A program made the translations under genes and the position numbers. The notes beneath the pieces are model-generated. The model had not been told where the DNA came from, did no database searches, and worked only from the letters and a program-made list of their open reading frames with translations. Below are positions 42,644 through 52,626 of a DNA stretch of 64,000 bases, piece after piece (the first letter of the stretch is position 1; each line of letters starts with the position of its first letter). The stretch is from Nocardiopsis sp. JB363 (GTDB taxonomy: Bacteria; Actinomycetota; Actinomycetes; Streptosporangiales; Streptosporangiaceae): contig NZ_FRFF01000168.1 of the NCBI RefSeq assembly GCF_900143625.1, positions 1-64,000 of the forward strand. Reading direction: 5' to 3'.

Positions 42644-43909
42644 TCAGGGCTGTTGCACCGCGGACGAACGCGACACGATGGGGGTGGTGTTGTCGGCGGT
42701 CAGGGAGGCGAGGTGGTCGAAGACCGAACCGATCAGCCGGTCGGGGACACCGTCGTCGGTCTCGATGCCGTTGAGGTGAATGACCGCGACGGCCGGGTCC
42801 GCGAGGAACACCGTGCATACGAGGGGGTGGGCGCTGCGATCGGCCCCGTCGAGAATCTCCACCTCGGCGTTCCGGTGCGGCCCACGGAACGTGGCGACCG
42901 GAGCGAAGTGGGCGATCGACAGCACCGGGGCGGAACCCAGTCCGGTTCCCTCATCGCTCTGCCATGTGGCGCTCATCCGGGTCTGGACGTCCAGCAGCCA
43001 CTCCGTGGTCCCCTTGCTCATGGGCGCGTCGACCCTCATCCCGTTGGTCATGTTGAACATGCCGACGGTCTTCGAGGCCAACGGCAGGTCCGGGGGGCGT
43101 CCGTAGCTGGTACTACCGAAGTAGGCGGACTCCGAGCCGACCGTCTCCTGGAGCATCAGCGCCCAGGCCGCGTGGAACTGGGCGGCCGGGGTGATGCCCT
43201 GCCGTTGGGAGAAACGTGACATCCGCTCCAGGAGCCCGTTGGGGAAGGCGTGCACCAAGCGGGTGCGTGACCGGTGCGAGGGACGTGCCCCGATCGCTTC
43301 GAGCAGTTGTTCACCGGGGTCACCGCCCCCGATCGACGGCCGGGACACGGCGGGACGCCGGTTGCGCCAGCGCACGTAGTCGGCGAAGGTACCCACCCGG
43401 TCCGTGGCGGGCTCGGCCCCGCCGAGGAAGGCGTCGTAGTGGGCGACCAGGTCGGAGAACAGCAGCCGGCTGGAGAGACCATCCATGACCAGGTGATGAG
43501 TGGTCAGTGACAGGTAGGCGGCATGGTCCGAGTAGACGGCCGAGGGGACGACCAACCGGGGGCCTTCCAGATCGGGTTCCCGGGCGAACTCCTCGTCGAA
43601 GAGGCGCAGCGCCCATTCCTCGGTCCGCCCGGCGTCCATCCTGGTCAGGTACGTGGTGCGCACCTTGGTCGGTGGTTCGTCCTGGACGACCTGCACCGCC
43701 CTGCTCCGGCCACGCCAACGAAACGCGGTCCGCAGGGCGTCGTGGCGGGCCACCACCGCGTCCCACGCCCTCTGGAATACATCGGGTTCGAAGGGTGTGA
43801 CACGGAGCCGGTGCTGGAGGGCGAAGGCGCCGGCGCCCTCATTGAGGCAATCGAAGAGGACGGCGTTCTGTTCGGGGGTGAGCGGCAGGACCTCACCGGG
43901 CGGGAACAT
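42644..43909 (-). CDS. free-standing NRPS condensation domain protein
   Basis: 421 aa from ATG 43909, which overlaps the end of the upstream A-T-E gene by 17 bp. The N-terminus is LPLTPEQNAVLFDCLNEG and the active-site motif is HHLVMDGLS near residue 140. The later FGSTSYGRPPDLP and VGMFNMTNGMRV blocks correspond to the C-terminal C subdomain. It follows an epimerising module, so a D-donor (DCL) role is expected. The next protein also begins with a C domain. The two are therefore in tandem, and one must serve a module lacking its own C (such as the separate A-T-C) or be inactive. Confidence 0.88.
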   Translation of the reverse strand: MFPPGEVLPLTPEQNAVLFDCLNEGAGAFALQHRLRVTPFEPDVFQRAWDAVVARHDALRTAFRWRGRSRAVQVVQDEPPTKVRTTYLTRMDAGRTEEWALRLFDEEFAREPDLEGPRLVVPSAVYSDHAAYLSLTTHHLVMDGLSSRLLFSDLVAHYDAFLGGAEPATDRVGTFADYVRWRNRRPAVSRPSIGGGDPGEQLLEAIGARPSHRSRTRLVHAFPNGLLERMSRFSQRQGITPAAQFHAAWALMLQETVGSESAYFGSTSYGRPPDLPLASKTVGMFNMTNGMRVDAPMSKGTTEWLLDVQTRMSATWQSDEGTGLGSAPVLSIAHFAPVATFRGPHRNAEVEILDGADRSAHPLVCTVFLADPAVAVIHLNGIETDDGVPDRLIGSVFDHLASLTADNTTPIVSRSSAVQQP

Positions 43910-46907
43910 GGTCGACCTCCAAGCATGGGGTGATGGCCTCGTGCAGCGCGTCGGCGAGCATCGTGCATCGCGTGGACGCCTTCCGTGGATGACGCAGGTC
44001 GACGATGAGTTCGTCACCGGACAGGTACGCCGAGACCTGGACGGTGTTCCTGCGGGGGGTCGCCCCCGACCGCTGGCCGAAGGGGTCGGGGTCCACCTCG
44101 ATCGTCCGGCCATCGACGCGCAGCGAGTCGGCCACGCGCCCCAGGTAGTTCAGGGAGAACGGTGCGGCCGGGGCCGTGTCCGGCGCGAGGACGCCCTCGG
44201 AGTGGACGGATCCGAGGTAGCCGGAACCGTACCGGGACACCTGCTCCCGGGAGCGCCGTACCTCCGCGAGTGCCTCTCGCGCGGTCATGGGGTCGACGTG
44301 TCGCAGCGCGAGCGGGTGGAAGCGGGTGAACCACCCGACGACGTCGGCGAATCCGGGCTCGCGCCCGTGTGTCTCCACCTCCACCCCCAGACGCGGTGGC
44401 AGGTCGAACACTCGGCCGCACGCGAGCAGCAAGGCCGCCAGCATCACGTCCTCGCCCGCGTCCGGACGTTGCTCGGCCCGTGCCCGGAATCGAACGGCGT
44501 CGATTCCACCGATCACACGCCTAGTGGTCGTGGCCTGGGACTCGGTCCCCGGCCTCAACCCGGTCAACGGCGCGGCGGCGGCTTGGGCCTGATCACGCCA
44601 GAACCTTCGTTCGGCCTCGTCCGGATCGGACTGTGACAGGTGCGCCCGTACCAGAGGGGTGATGTCCAAGGGTTCCAGTTCCCCACCCCGCAGGAGCCGC
44701 GTGACCTCGCCCATGATCGTTCGCCAGGAAACCGCGTCGACGACCACGTGGTGGGTAACGATGAGGGCGTGTGCCCTGTCGTCGGTCCCCTGCGACCAAT
44801 GGAGGTGACAGACGGGACCGTTCTCCAGGTCCAGGGTTCGTTGCAAACGCTCGGCCTCCTCGTCCCGCAGGTCGGGCAAGGGCCCGTCGCACTCCTCGAT
44901 CGTGACAGCGATCGCACCCACGCCCGGGCGAAGGAGTCGCGCACTCCGGTCCTCGACCACGGGGAATACCGCGGAGAGCAGGGGATGCCGTTCCAGCACT
45001 TCGGTGAGCCGGGCTCGGACCCGGTCGAGGTCACCTTCGATCCGGAGGGCGACCGACAGGTTCCAGTGGTCGGTCGGGTGCTCGGCGAAGAACCACCGTT
45101 GGATCGGTGTCAGCGGCAGGTCGACGGGCGCGACCTCACCGCGGTCTTCCATGGAGGCGTGTGGTTCGGGCCGCTCGTTCTCCGCTGCCTCCCGGCCGGT
45201 GGCCTCGACCCGCCCGGCGAGGTCGATCGGCGTGCGTGCGCGGAACACGTCCTGGGGTGAGGCGGCCAGACCGTGTTCGGCCAGGTTCGTCGAGATCACC
45301 ACGGCGGTGATGGAGTCACCACCGAGTTCGAACAGGTCGCTGCGGGGCTTCACGTCCTCGGTTCGAAGGGCTGAGCGCCACGCCGTCAGCACCGCGGCCA
45401 GGTGTTCGGGTTCCTCGCCCTCTCCCGGTGGACCCACGGGCGCGGTTTCCGACTCCTCACCCGCGGCCAGTGCGCGCCGATCGATCTTGCCGTTGGAGTT
45501 GCGCGGCAGATGGTCAACGGCCACCAGACGGGAGGGGACGAACTGGACCGGCAACAGCTCTCGCAGGGCCGCCTCGACCTCGTCGGTTCCGGCGCCCGAC
45601 ACCAGGATGACGAAGGCGGTCAGGGACGCTCTGCTGTCGACGCTTCGGGCGACCACCGCGCAGTCTCGGACCCCCGGCACCCGCTGGAGAACGCGCTCGA
45701 CCTCGGCGGGCTCGATCCGGATCCCGGAGATCTTGACCTGATCGTCTTCACGACCCCGGTAGACCAGGGCTCCGTCCTCACGACGCGTGGCCAGGTCTCC
45801 GGTTCGGTAGGCGCGCCGCCCCGGCCGGTGGGGATCGGGCACGAAACGGTCCGCCGTCGCTCCCGGGGCACCGTGGTAACCACGGGCCAGGGCCTCGCCG
45901 GCCAACCAGATCGTTCCCGTCTCACCCGGTGTCGCGTGACTCAGGTCCTCGCGCAGCAGGTAGAGCTCGACCCCGGGTCGAGGGGTACCGATGGCGGGCG
46001 CCCGATCGGGTGGGCCGGGAGCATCCAGCTTGTGGGCGGTCGCCCACACGGATGCCTCGGCAGGGCCGTACTCGTTCCACAGGTCCGCCCGCGTGGTCGC
46101 GTGGTGTTCGCCGGGGAGCGCGGCGGGCACCTCCTCGCCCGCGACGATCACGCTGCGCAGATCGTCCAGCTCACCCGGTTCGACCGTGTGGAGGACCTCG
46201 CGCCAGACCCGTGGCAGGCACAGCAGATGACTCACCCGACCATCGCGGATGCGTTCGGCGAGCCGGCGGGGCGAGACACGGGTGGCGGCGTCGGGGCAGA
46301 CCAGGGTCCCACCGTCCATGAGCGTCCAGAACAGACCCGCCACGGAGCTATCGAACGCGGCCGGGGAGTGCCACAGAAAACGGCCCACCGACTCGCCGTA
46401 CAGGGCTCGGCGAGCCCGAGCGGATCCGACGGCCGCCGCGTGATCGACCGCGACCGCCTTGGGAGTTCCGGTGGAACCCGAGGTCAACACGAGGTAGGCC
46501 AGCGGGCTCGGCGCGCCGACGGGTTCCGGTTCCGGGGCGTTCCCGCCCTCCGCGAGCTCCTGGACCCGCACCGAGACGCATGCACGGGTGAGGGCCGCAC
46601 CGACGGGTTGGTCGGAGACCAGAACGTCCATCGACACAGCCTCCGCGATCCGGGCGCACCGGGCATCCGGCCAGCTCGGTTCGAGCGGCAGGTAAGGACG
46701 ACCACTCTTGAGGACACCGATGATGGTGGGGACGAGGAGGTGCGGGTCGGCGATCCGAACACCGACCGGCCCGGACGCGCCTCCCACCCTCCGTGCCACG
46801 GCGTTGGCCAATGCGTGCAGCCCTCGGTAGTCCGTCCGGGCCGTTCCGGTGTCCACGGCCACGGCCTCCGAAGGCCCGTGAACCAGATCATGCAGCAAGG
46901 TCGTCAC
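43893..46907 (-). CDS. NRPS, A-T-E
   Basis: 1004 aa, GTG start overlapping the previous stop as GTGA. The A domain (about 1-480) has LTSGSTGTPKAVAV, EYGPAEASVWAT and NSNGKIDRRAL. The T domain has GGDSITAV with Ser532. From about 575 an epimerisation domain shows HHVVVDAVSW near 717, VVGWFTRFHPLAL and FSLNYLGR, all typical of E rather than C. It therefore delivers a D-residue. The A4 segment is AFDSSVAGLFW; the substrate is unassigned. It lacks an N-terminal C domain and uses the one at the end of the preceding synthetase. Confidence 0.93.
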   Translation of the reverse strand: MTTLLHDLVHGPSEAVAVDTGTARTDYRGLHALANAVARRVGGASGPVGVRIADPHLLVPTIIGVLKSGRPYLPLEPSWPDARCARIAEAVSMDVLVSDQPVGAALTRACVSVRVQELAEGGNAPEPEPVGAPSPLAYLVLTSGSTGTPKAVAVDHAAAVGSARARRALYGESVGRFLWHSPAAFDSSVAGLFWTLMDGGTLVCPDAATRVSPRRLAERIRDGRVSHLLCLPRVWREVLHTVEPGELDDLRSVIVAGEEVPAALPGEHHATTRADLWNEYGPAEASVWATAHKLDAPGPPDRAPAIGTPRPGVELYLLREDLSHATPGETGTIWLAGEALARGYHGAPGATADRFVPDPHRPGRRAYRTGDLATRREDGALVYRGREDDQVKISGIRIEPAEVERVLQRVPGVRDCAVVARSVDSRASLTAFVILVSGAGTDEVEAALRELLPVQFVPSRLVAVDHLPRNSNGKIDRRALAAGEESETAPVGPPGEGEEPEHLAAVLTAWRSALRTEDVKPRSDLFELGGDSITAVVISTNLAEHGLAASPQDVFRARTPIDLAGRVEATGREAAENERPEPHASMEDRGEVAPVDLPLTPIQRWFFAEHPTDHWNLSVALRIEGDLDRVRARLTEVLERHPLLSAVFPVVEDRSARLLRPGVGAIAVTIEECDGPLPDLRDEEAERLQRTLDLENGPVCHLHWSQGTDDRAHALIVTHHVVVDAVSWRTIMGEVTRLLRGGELEPLDITPLVRAHLSQSDPDEAERRFWRDQAQAAAAPLTGLRPGTESQATTTRRVIGGIDAVRFRARAEQRPDAGEDVMLAALLLACGRVFDLPPRLGVEVETHGREPGFADVVGWFTRFHPLALRHVDPMTAREALAEVRRSREQVSRYGSGYLGSVHSEGVLAPDTAPAAPFSLNYLGRVADSLRVDGRTIEVDPDPFGQRSGATPRRNTVQVSAYLSGDELIVDLRHPRKASTRCTMLADALHEAITPCLEVDHVPAR

Positions 46908-49900
46908 GTTCGCCCCTTCCCACGGATGCTTCGCACGACGTCGGCGACAGTGAGGCCACCGGTCTCGGCCACCCTTTCCAAGCAGGCGCGGTAATGCCCG
47001 ATGAGGTCATGGGCACTCTCCTTCGGCAGGACGCCGACGTCGTGGTTGAGGCTGATGTCCAGGCCGGTGGTCCCGGCGAAGGCCGAGATCGTGACCCCGT
47101 AGTTGGTGCGTTCGGACGAACCCGCGTACCGCACGCGGACCCCGGCCACGTCGGCGTCCCGCCGACCAAGCATGGTCCTGCGGTCACCGAAGTCGAGGAC
47201 CGTGTCGAAGAGCCGGGCCGATGGGGCCAGGCCCGCGGCCTTGCGGAGTGTCGACGGCGGGGAGTGCTGGTGCTCCTGCAGGCCCCTCAGGTACCGCGAC
47301 ACGTCTTCGCGCACGTCCGCGAGTAAGCGCTCCGGCGGCACCAAGAGTCGGATCGGCAAGGTGTTGATCAGCATTCCGCTCATCCGTTCCACGTCCGGCG
47401 ACGACGAGTCGCGACCGGATAGGACCGTTCCGAAGACGACGTCCGACACACCGAGTTCGGTGGCGAGCAGCAGCCCCCACCCGGTGTGGACGAGCGCGGC
47501 CGGTGTCAGACCGACCGATCGCGCCCGTGTGGCCAGGGATGTCCACGCGTCGCCGTCGATCCGGTTCGAGGTCTCCTCATGGCTGCCGTTCCGAGCAGCC
47601 TCCGTCACCATCAGGGAGGGGCGGGCTCCCGCCAGGGACTCACGCCAGAACCGGCGTCCCTCCCCATCGGAGCGACGTTGGGAAGCCGCTCGCGCGATGG
47701 ACGGGCGGGTTCGGAGTTCACCTCCCACACCCGAGACCATCCCCGCGTAGGCGCTCATGACGTCGTCCAACAGCAGGTTCATGGACCAGCCGTCCAGGAT
47801 GATGTGGTGATGGGTTACCACGCACAGCCTTCGCTCGCCCACCGGTGTGAGCAGGACGCGCAGCAAGGGGGCCGACCGTAGGTCGAAGCCACGGGACCGC
47901 TCGGTCGCGAGCACCTTCTCGATGGTGTCGTCCTCGTGGTCACCGTCCGGTCCCCGTTCACCGAGTGTGACCTCGATCCCGGCCTCGGGGACGATGATCT
48001 GTTCCGGTCCCCGCGCGCTCTGCCACGAGAAGGTCGTGCGTAGCGCGGGGTGGGCTCTCGCGGCCCGGTGCCATGCGGCGGCGAAGGCCTTCTCGTCCAG
48101 CGGTCCGTCGAGGGTCACGGCGAGCTGGGCCACGTAGCTCTGCCCGGTTCGATCGGAGAGCGTGTGAAAGAGCATCCCCTCCTGGGCCGGCATGAGGGGG
48201 AAACGTTCCTCCTCCCCTTCGCGCAGCAGGTCGCCCAGGCGTACGGCGATGGCGTCGACCACCCGCCGGGCCTCGGCGGGGTCCATCCGTCGACCGTCGA
48301 ACTCGACGGTGACGACGACGTCGTCACCCGAGACCCAACCCTCGACCATCCAGGCACACGGTCGAGGCGTCTGCGGGGCACGTGAGGTCCCGGCCCTGGC
48401 TTCACCTTTATCGGCCATGAGTGCGGAGTGTTCCGGCAGCCCCACCCGTCCGAGGAAGTTGACGCCCAGGTGGGGGCGCACGCCTATCCGCAGCGACTCG
48501 CGGACGTCGGGATCGGGGTGGTGGGAACGGAGGGCGCCGTAGCCGCCCCCGGTTCCCGGGGAGTCCTGGAGCAGGGACCGCACTTGTTCCCGGACCCCGT
48601 CGACCGGACCCTCCGGGACCACCAGTGGGTACATGCAGGTCAGCCAGCCGACCGTCTCGTAGGCCGCGGCGTCGTCGATGGTCTCGCGCCCGGTCCCCTC
48701 GAACTCGACCAGGCAGGGTCCCGGTGCCGACCACTGCTTCCACTCGGTGACGGCCGCCGTCAGCAAGAGCCGGGACAGGCTCTCGCTCACCTGTCTCCCG
48801 GTATCGACGCTTCCGAGTCCGCTCACCCTCGTCGTGGCGGTGACCGCGTCGCCCTCTACACCGGTGTCGACGTCCTCGACGGTGGCGGCGGAGCGAGCGG
48901 TCCCTCTCCAGTGGTCCAGCTCCTGATCGAAGTCACCGTTGAGGACCGCCCGGCGCACGGCTCCCGACCAGGCGTGGACGGAGGCCGCGTCTTCGCTCGC
49001 GGACAGGGCCCAGCCGGCGCCGAGCAGCCCATAGGTGTTGTCCAGCTCCCCGAGCAGGAGTCGCCAACTGACCATGTCGACGGCGGTGTGGTGCGCGCCG
49101 ACCAGGATCCTGAGATCGTCGCCGGGGCCCTGGACCAGGACCGCGTGGATCATGCGTCCGCGGCTCGGATCGATGGCTTCGTCGGTGATCCTCACCGCCC
49201 GCCGTTCCACGTCGTCGGAGCCCTCGGCACCGTCCTCGACCAGGGTGGACCACGGCCCCGGCCCCGTTTCCCGTGATCCCCCGGACCGCGCGCGGCCATC
49301 CCTGACGACGACGTCCGAGGTCAGTGCCGTGTGGCGGCGCACCACCGCGGAGAACGCCTGTCGCAGCAGATCGACCCTGGTCAGGGGGTCGAGATCGATC
49401 AGGACGTACTGGTTCCACACCTTGGGGATCCGACCGACCCGGTCCACCAACCAGTGGACCCCCGGGGAAACGTCCCCGGACCCGACCGAGTCGACCGTCC
49501 CGGCGTCGTCACCGCCTTCGGCACCGTTCCACAACCAGGCCGCCAGGCCCCGGACCGTCCTGGCCTCGAAGATGTCCCTTGGCCGGGCGCGTAGGCCGAG
49601 CGCGGGCAGCCGCATGGCGATCGCCAGGCTGGTCATCGAGTCTCCGCCCTGGCCGACGAAGTCCTGGTCGGGTCCGATGCCGTCGTTCTCGAAGGCCTCG
49701 CGCCAGACGTCCAGCAATGACCGTTCGAGTTCGGTGAGGTCGTCGGTGTCGGAGGGGTCGGTACCGACTTCCTCCGTCGATCGTGTGACAAGCCTGCGAG
49801 CGCCGTCGTGGTCGAACACGCCCCGGTCGGTCACGGGAAGTGCGTCCACGACGTGGATCCGGCCCGGGAGCAGGGCCTGGTCCAGCCGTGCTCCGAGCGC

Positions 49901-51298
49901 GTCGCGGACGTCCTTGGGCCGGACTCGGTCGAATGCGGCAGGGGCCACCAACAGGGCCAGGCGGTGGGGTGTGTCGGCGCCCAGATCCACCACCGCGCAG
50001 TCGGCGACGCCCGGGACCTGGACGACGAGCGCCTCGATCTCGGCGGGCTCGACCCGGAAGCCGTTCACCTTGACCTGGCGGTCGCCACGACCGAGGAAGA
50101 CCGGCTCGCCTCGCTCGGTGAGTCGTACGCGGTCACCGGTGCGGTAGAGACGACCGCCATGTGCGAACGGTGAGGGAACGAAGCGTTCCGCGGTACGTCC
50201 GGGCGCGTTCGCGTAACCGCGTGCCAGCAGGCCGGACACGCACAGCTCCCCGATGGCACCGGGTCGGGTCACCGGACGCATGGACTCGTCCAAGACGTGG
50301 AGGGTCCGCTCCCCCAGCGCCGTCCCCAGGGGGACCGAGGAATCACCGGACGACGCTTCGTCGGTCGAGACCCCGTGTGTACTCGCGGTGATCACGGTCT
50401 CGGTGGGCCCGTAGGCGTTGGCGAGCTCCGCCTCGGCGCCGACTCCGGTCAGCCACGATCGAGCGTGCTCGGTCGGCATGACGTCACTGCCGACGACCAT
50501 CAGTCGCAGGTCGGGTATCCGCGACGGAGGGGCTTCGACGTCCGCCAGCCGACGCCAGTAACCGGCGGGCAGGTTCGCGACGGTCACACGCTCACCGCGT
50601 AGGAGGTCCAGGAACTCCTGCGGGTCGGGCACGGGTTCGTGCTCGCGTACCACCACCGCCGCGCCACGGACCAGTGGAGCCAGGGCCTGTTCAATGTGCA
50701 CGTCGGCCGACGGAGAGGCGAAGAGCAGGACCCGGTCCCGCTCACCGTAGGCGAATCGGTCGGCGACGACCCTCAGGTGCCCGGCCAGCGCGCCCTGCTC
50801 CACCTCCACCCCCTTGGGCTCCCCCGACGTTCCGGAGGTGAACACGACGTAGGCCAGGTCGTCGGGGCACGGGAGGGGGTGTGCGAGGTGTCGGTCGTCT
50901 CCGGCGGACCCCGGAACGATCAGGGGTACGCCGACGGGTAGGCAGGGGTCGTCGTCCGCGATCACCACGTCAGGTGGTGCCTGGGCGTAAATGGTGCGTA
51001 CGCGCTCGTCGGGGACCTGCGGCGGTACCGGCAGGTAGACACCTACGCGCAACGCCGCCAGCATCGCCGTGACCAGGTGGCTCGAACGGGGTAAGCGCAC
51101 GGCGACGCGGGTGCCGCCCGCCCGATGGGGCAGCCACGCCGCCAGTGTCTCGGCGGCGGTCAGGAGTTCGCCGTAGGTCGTACCGCCCCGGGAGTCCACG
51201 ACCGCGACGCGGTCGGGGGCGCGCAGCGCCACCCGCGCGAAGTCCTCCCAAGGTGTGGAGGGCTCACTTCGGTGGTCCAGGTGAGTGGGGGTTCTCAT
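46904..51298 (-). CDS. NRPS, A-T-E-C
   Basis: 1464 aa from ATG 51298. The frame is open upstream, but that part antisenses the MFS gene and has no domain content. The A domain (about 10-500) has VVFTSGTSGEPKGVEVEQ and AYGPTETVITAS. The T domain has GGDSMTSLAI with Ser554. The E domain has HHTAVDMVSW near 735 and GVNFLGRVG. The C domain begins FPLMPAQEGMLFHTL with HHHIILDGW near 1162. The A10 region reads VTDRGVFDHDGARR where GKxD-like sequence with a lysine is expected, so the catalytic Lys of this A domain appears absent or displaced. The ATG overlaps the MFS stop by four bases. Confidence 0.92.
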   Translation of the reverse strand: MRTPTHLDHRSEPSTPWEDFARVALRAPDRVAVVDSRGGTTYGELLTAAETLAAWLPHRAGGTRVAVRLPRSSHLVTAMLAALRVGVYLPVPPQVPDERVRTIYAQAPPDVVIADDDPCLPVGVPLIVPGSAGDDRHLAHPLPCPDDLAYVVFTSGTSGEPKGVEVEQGALAGHLRVVADRFAYGERDRVLLFASPSADVHIEQALAPLVRGAAVVVREHEPVPDPQEFLDLLRGERVTVANLPAGYWRRLADVEAPPSRIPDLRLMVVGSDVMPTEHARSWLTGVGAEAELANAYGPTETVITASTHGVSTDEASSGDSSVPLGTALGERTLHVLDESMRPVTRPGAIGELCVSGLLARGYANAPGRTAERFVPSPFAHGGRLYRTGDRVRLTERGEPVFLGRGDRQVKVNGFRVEPAEIEALVVQVPGVADCAVVDLGADTPHRLALLVAPAAFDRVRPKDVRDALGARLDQALLPGRIHVVDALPVTDRGVFDHDGARRLVTRSTEEVGTDPSDTDDLTELERSLLDVWREAFENDGIGPDQDFVGQGGDSMTSLAIAMRLPALGLRARPRDIFEARTVRGLAAWLWNGAEGGDDAGTVDSVGSGDVSPGVHWLVDRVGRIPKVWNQYVLIDLDPLTRVDLLRQAFSAVVRRHTALTSDVVVRDGRARSGGSRETGPGPWSTLVEDGAEGSDDVERRAVRITDEAIDPSRGRMIHAVLVQGPGDDLRILVGAHHTAVDMVSWRLLLGELDNTYGLLGAGWALSASEDAASVHAWSGAVRRAVLNGDFDQELDHWRGTARSAATVEDVDTGVEGDAVTATTRVSGLGSVDTGRQVSESLSRLLLTAAVTEWKQWSAPGPCLVEFEGTGRETIDDAAAYETVGWLTCMYPLVVPEGPVDGVREQVRSLLQDSPGTGGGYGALRSHHPDPDVRESLRIGVRPHLGVNFLGRVGLPEHSALMADKGEARAGTSRAPQTPRPCAWMVEGWVSGDDVVVTVEFDGRRMDPAEARRVVDAIAVRLGDLLREGEEERFPLMPAQEGMLFHTLSDRTGQSYVAQLAVTLDGPLDEKAFAAAWHRAARAHPALRTTFSWQSARGPEQIIVPEAGIEVTLGERGPDGDHEDDTIEKVLATERSRGFDLRSAPLLRVLLTPVGERRLCVVTHHHIILDGWSMNLLLDDVMSAYAGMVSGVGGELRTRPSIARAASQRRSDGEGRRFWRESLAGARPSLMVTEAARNGSHEETSNRIDGDAWTSLATRARSVGLTPAALVHTGWGLLLATELGVSDVVFGTVLSGRDSSSPDVERMSGMLINTLPIRLLVPPERLLADVREDVSRYLRGLQEHQHSPPSTLRKAAGLAPSARLFDTVLDFGDRRTMLGRRDADVAGVRVRYAGSSERTNYGVTISAFAGTTGLDISLNHDVGVLPKESAHDLIGHYRACLERVAETGGLTVADVVRSIRGKGRT

Positions 51299-52626
51299 CC
51301 GTCTGTTCCTCGTTCGGTCTTCGCGCTGTTCGTCGAGGCGGCCGTACTCCGTGGCCCGCCGTCGCTTTCGTTTCCGTCGTCTCGGTCCGCAGCCGGTTCG
51401 GGTCGCACCAGCGCGCTGTAGCGCCTGCTCCGCAGGGCGATGAACGCACCGATCGCCAGTAGTCCGGAACCGCAGAGAATGAAGAGACCGTCGATACCCG
51501 TGAAGAGGGTCAACAGGGGGGCCAGGGCCGGGCCGAGGACCGTGGGGACGGTCAGTGCCGCACCGGTGATCGCGGCCACCCTCCCCATCATGTGTTCGGG
51601 GGTCAAGCGTTGGACGAGCGTGCTGTATCCGACGATCGCCGTGGCCGCGGCGGCCCCGATGACGACGATGGCGGGAAACCACAGGGCGGTCTGAACGGAC
51701 GCCCCGAAGACTCCGACGGCCCCCATCCCACCCACGAGGACGCCGATGACCATGGCTGCACCCGCCATCACGGTGATGAGGTTGAACCGATCCCCGAACT
51801 GGGCGGTCAGGACCGCGCCGACCGCACCACCCGCGCCGAGACAGGTCATGGCGATACCGATGAACGCCGGACCGCCACCGATCTCCCGGTACCAGAGTGG
51901 GAGCATGACGTCGAACATCGCGGTGATCAGGTAGGCGCCCGCCATACCGAACACCACCAGTCGCAGTGGGGGCAGGCTCCACACGTGTGCGAAACCCACG
52001 ACGACGCGCTGGTGGAGGGGCTGCCGTTTCGCACGCGCCGCGGAGTCGCCCTTGCCGTCGACCCGGCCGACTCGGGCGACCAGCAACCCGGAGACGGCGA
52101 AGCAGACGGCGGTGACGACCAGAGTGGTGCGGGGACCATAGAGCCCGATCAACCCGGCGGCCAGTGCGGGCCCGGCCATCCCCGTCAACATCCGCTCGGT
52201 CGTGGAACGCAGGGCGTTCGCTGACAGGAGGAGGTCATCGGACACCTGAGACCGGATGAACCGCACCTGTGCGGTGTTGAACAATCCGGTGCCCAGGGCG
52301 GTGACGGCCACCAGCAGCAGGACCTGCGCGAACCCCGCGGACATCGCGATGCCTGCGAAGGCCAGGCCTCGCAATACGTTGGCGCCTACCATCACCACTC
52401 GTGGTTCGAAACGGTCCGCGACCGCCCCGAAGAAGGGTGCGCCGATGACGAGGGGAAGGGCCAGGGCGAGGGCCAAGGCGCTGAGGGAGCCCGCGCCCCG
52501 GTCCCAGAGGAAGACCACCAGTGTGATGATCGCCAGGTAGTCGAGGCCGTCCCCCACGTTGGCGACGATCTGCGCGGTGTACAGGCGTCTGAACCGGGGC
52601 AGCCGCAAGGGGGCCAGAAGTTTCAC
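51295..52626 (-). CDS. MFS exporter (EntS-like)
   Basis: 443 aa with about 12 hydrophobic helices (for example LSALALALALPLVIGAPFFG, FAQVLLLVAVTALGTGLFN, LWFPAIVVIGAAAATAIVGY). The loop GAVADRFEPRVVM after helix 2 is the MFS signature; the C-terminal tail is charged and Ser/Asp-rich. The EntS/MFS_3 type commonly exports siderophores and peptide products from NRPS clusters. Four-base overlaps on both sides (MbtH upstream, A-T-E-C downstream) place it firmly inside the biosynthetic operon. It is the second exporter candidate after MMPL. Confidence 0.9.
   Translation of the reverse strand: MKLLAPLRLPRFRRLYTAQIVANVGDGLDYLAIITLVVFLWDRGAGSLSALALALALPLVIGAPFFGAVADRFEPRVVMVGANVLRGLAFAGIAMSAGFAQVLLLVAVTALGTGLFNTAQVRFIRSQVSDDLLLSANALRSTTERMLTGMAGPALAAGLIGLYGPRTTLVVTAVCFAVSGLLVARVGRVDGKGDSAARAKRQPLHQRVVVGFAHVWSLPPLRLVVFGMAGAYLITAMFDVMLPLWYREIGGGPAFIGIAMTCLGAGGAVGAVLTAQFGDRFNLITVMAGAAMVIGVLVGGMGAVGVFGASVQTALWFPAIVVIGAAAATAIVGYSTLVQRLTPEHMMGRVAAITGAALTVPTVLGPALAPLLTLFTGIDGLFILCGSGLLAIGAFIALRSRRYSALVRPEPAADRDDGNESDGGPRSTAASTNSAKTERGTDG

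Noticed and set aside
42646..42662. AGGGCTGTTGCAC match to the IS terminal repeat within the NRPS cluster
   Set aside because: It is short, encodes the conserved-frame end of the free C protein, and has no partner repeat or transposase nearby.
51299..51982. N-terminal extension of the A-T-E-C synthetase
   Set aside because: It is antisense-type Arg/Gly-rich sequence over the MFS gene; the A domain begins right after the ATG at 51298, which overlaps the MFS stop.
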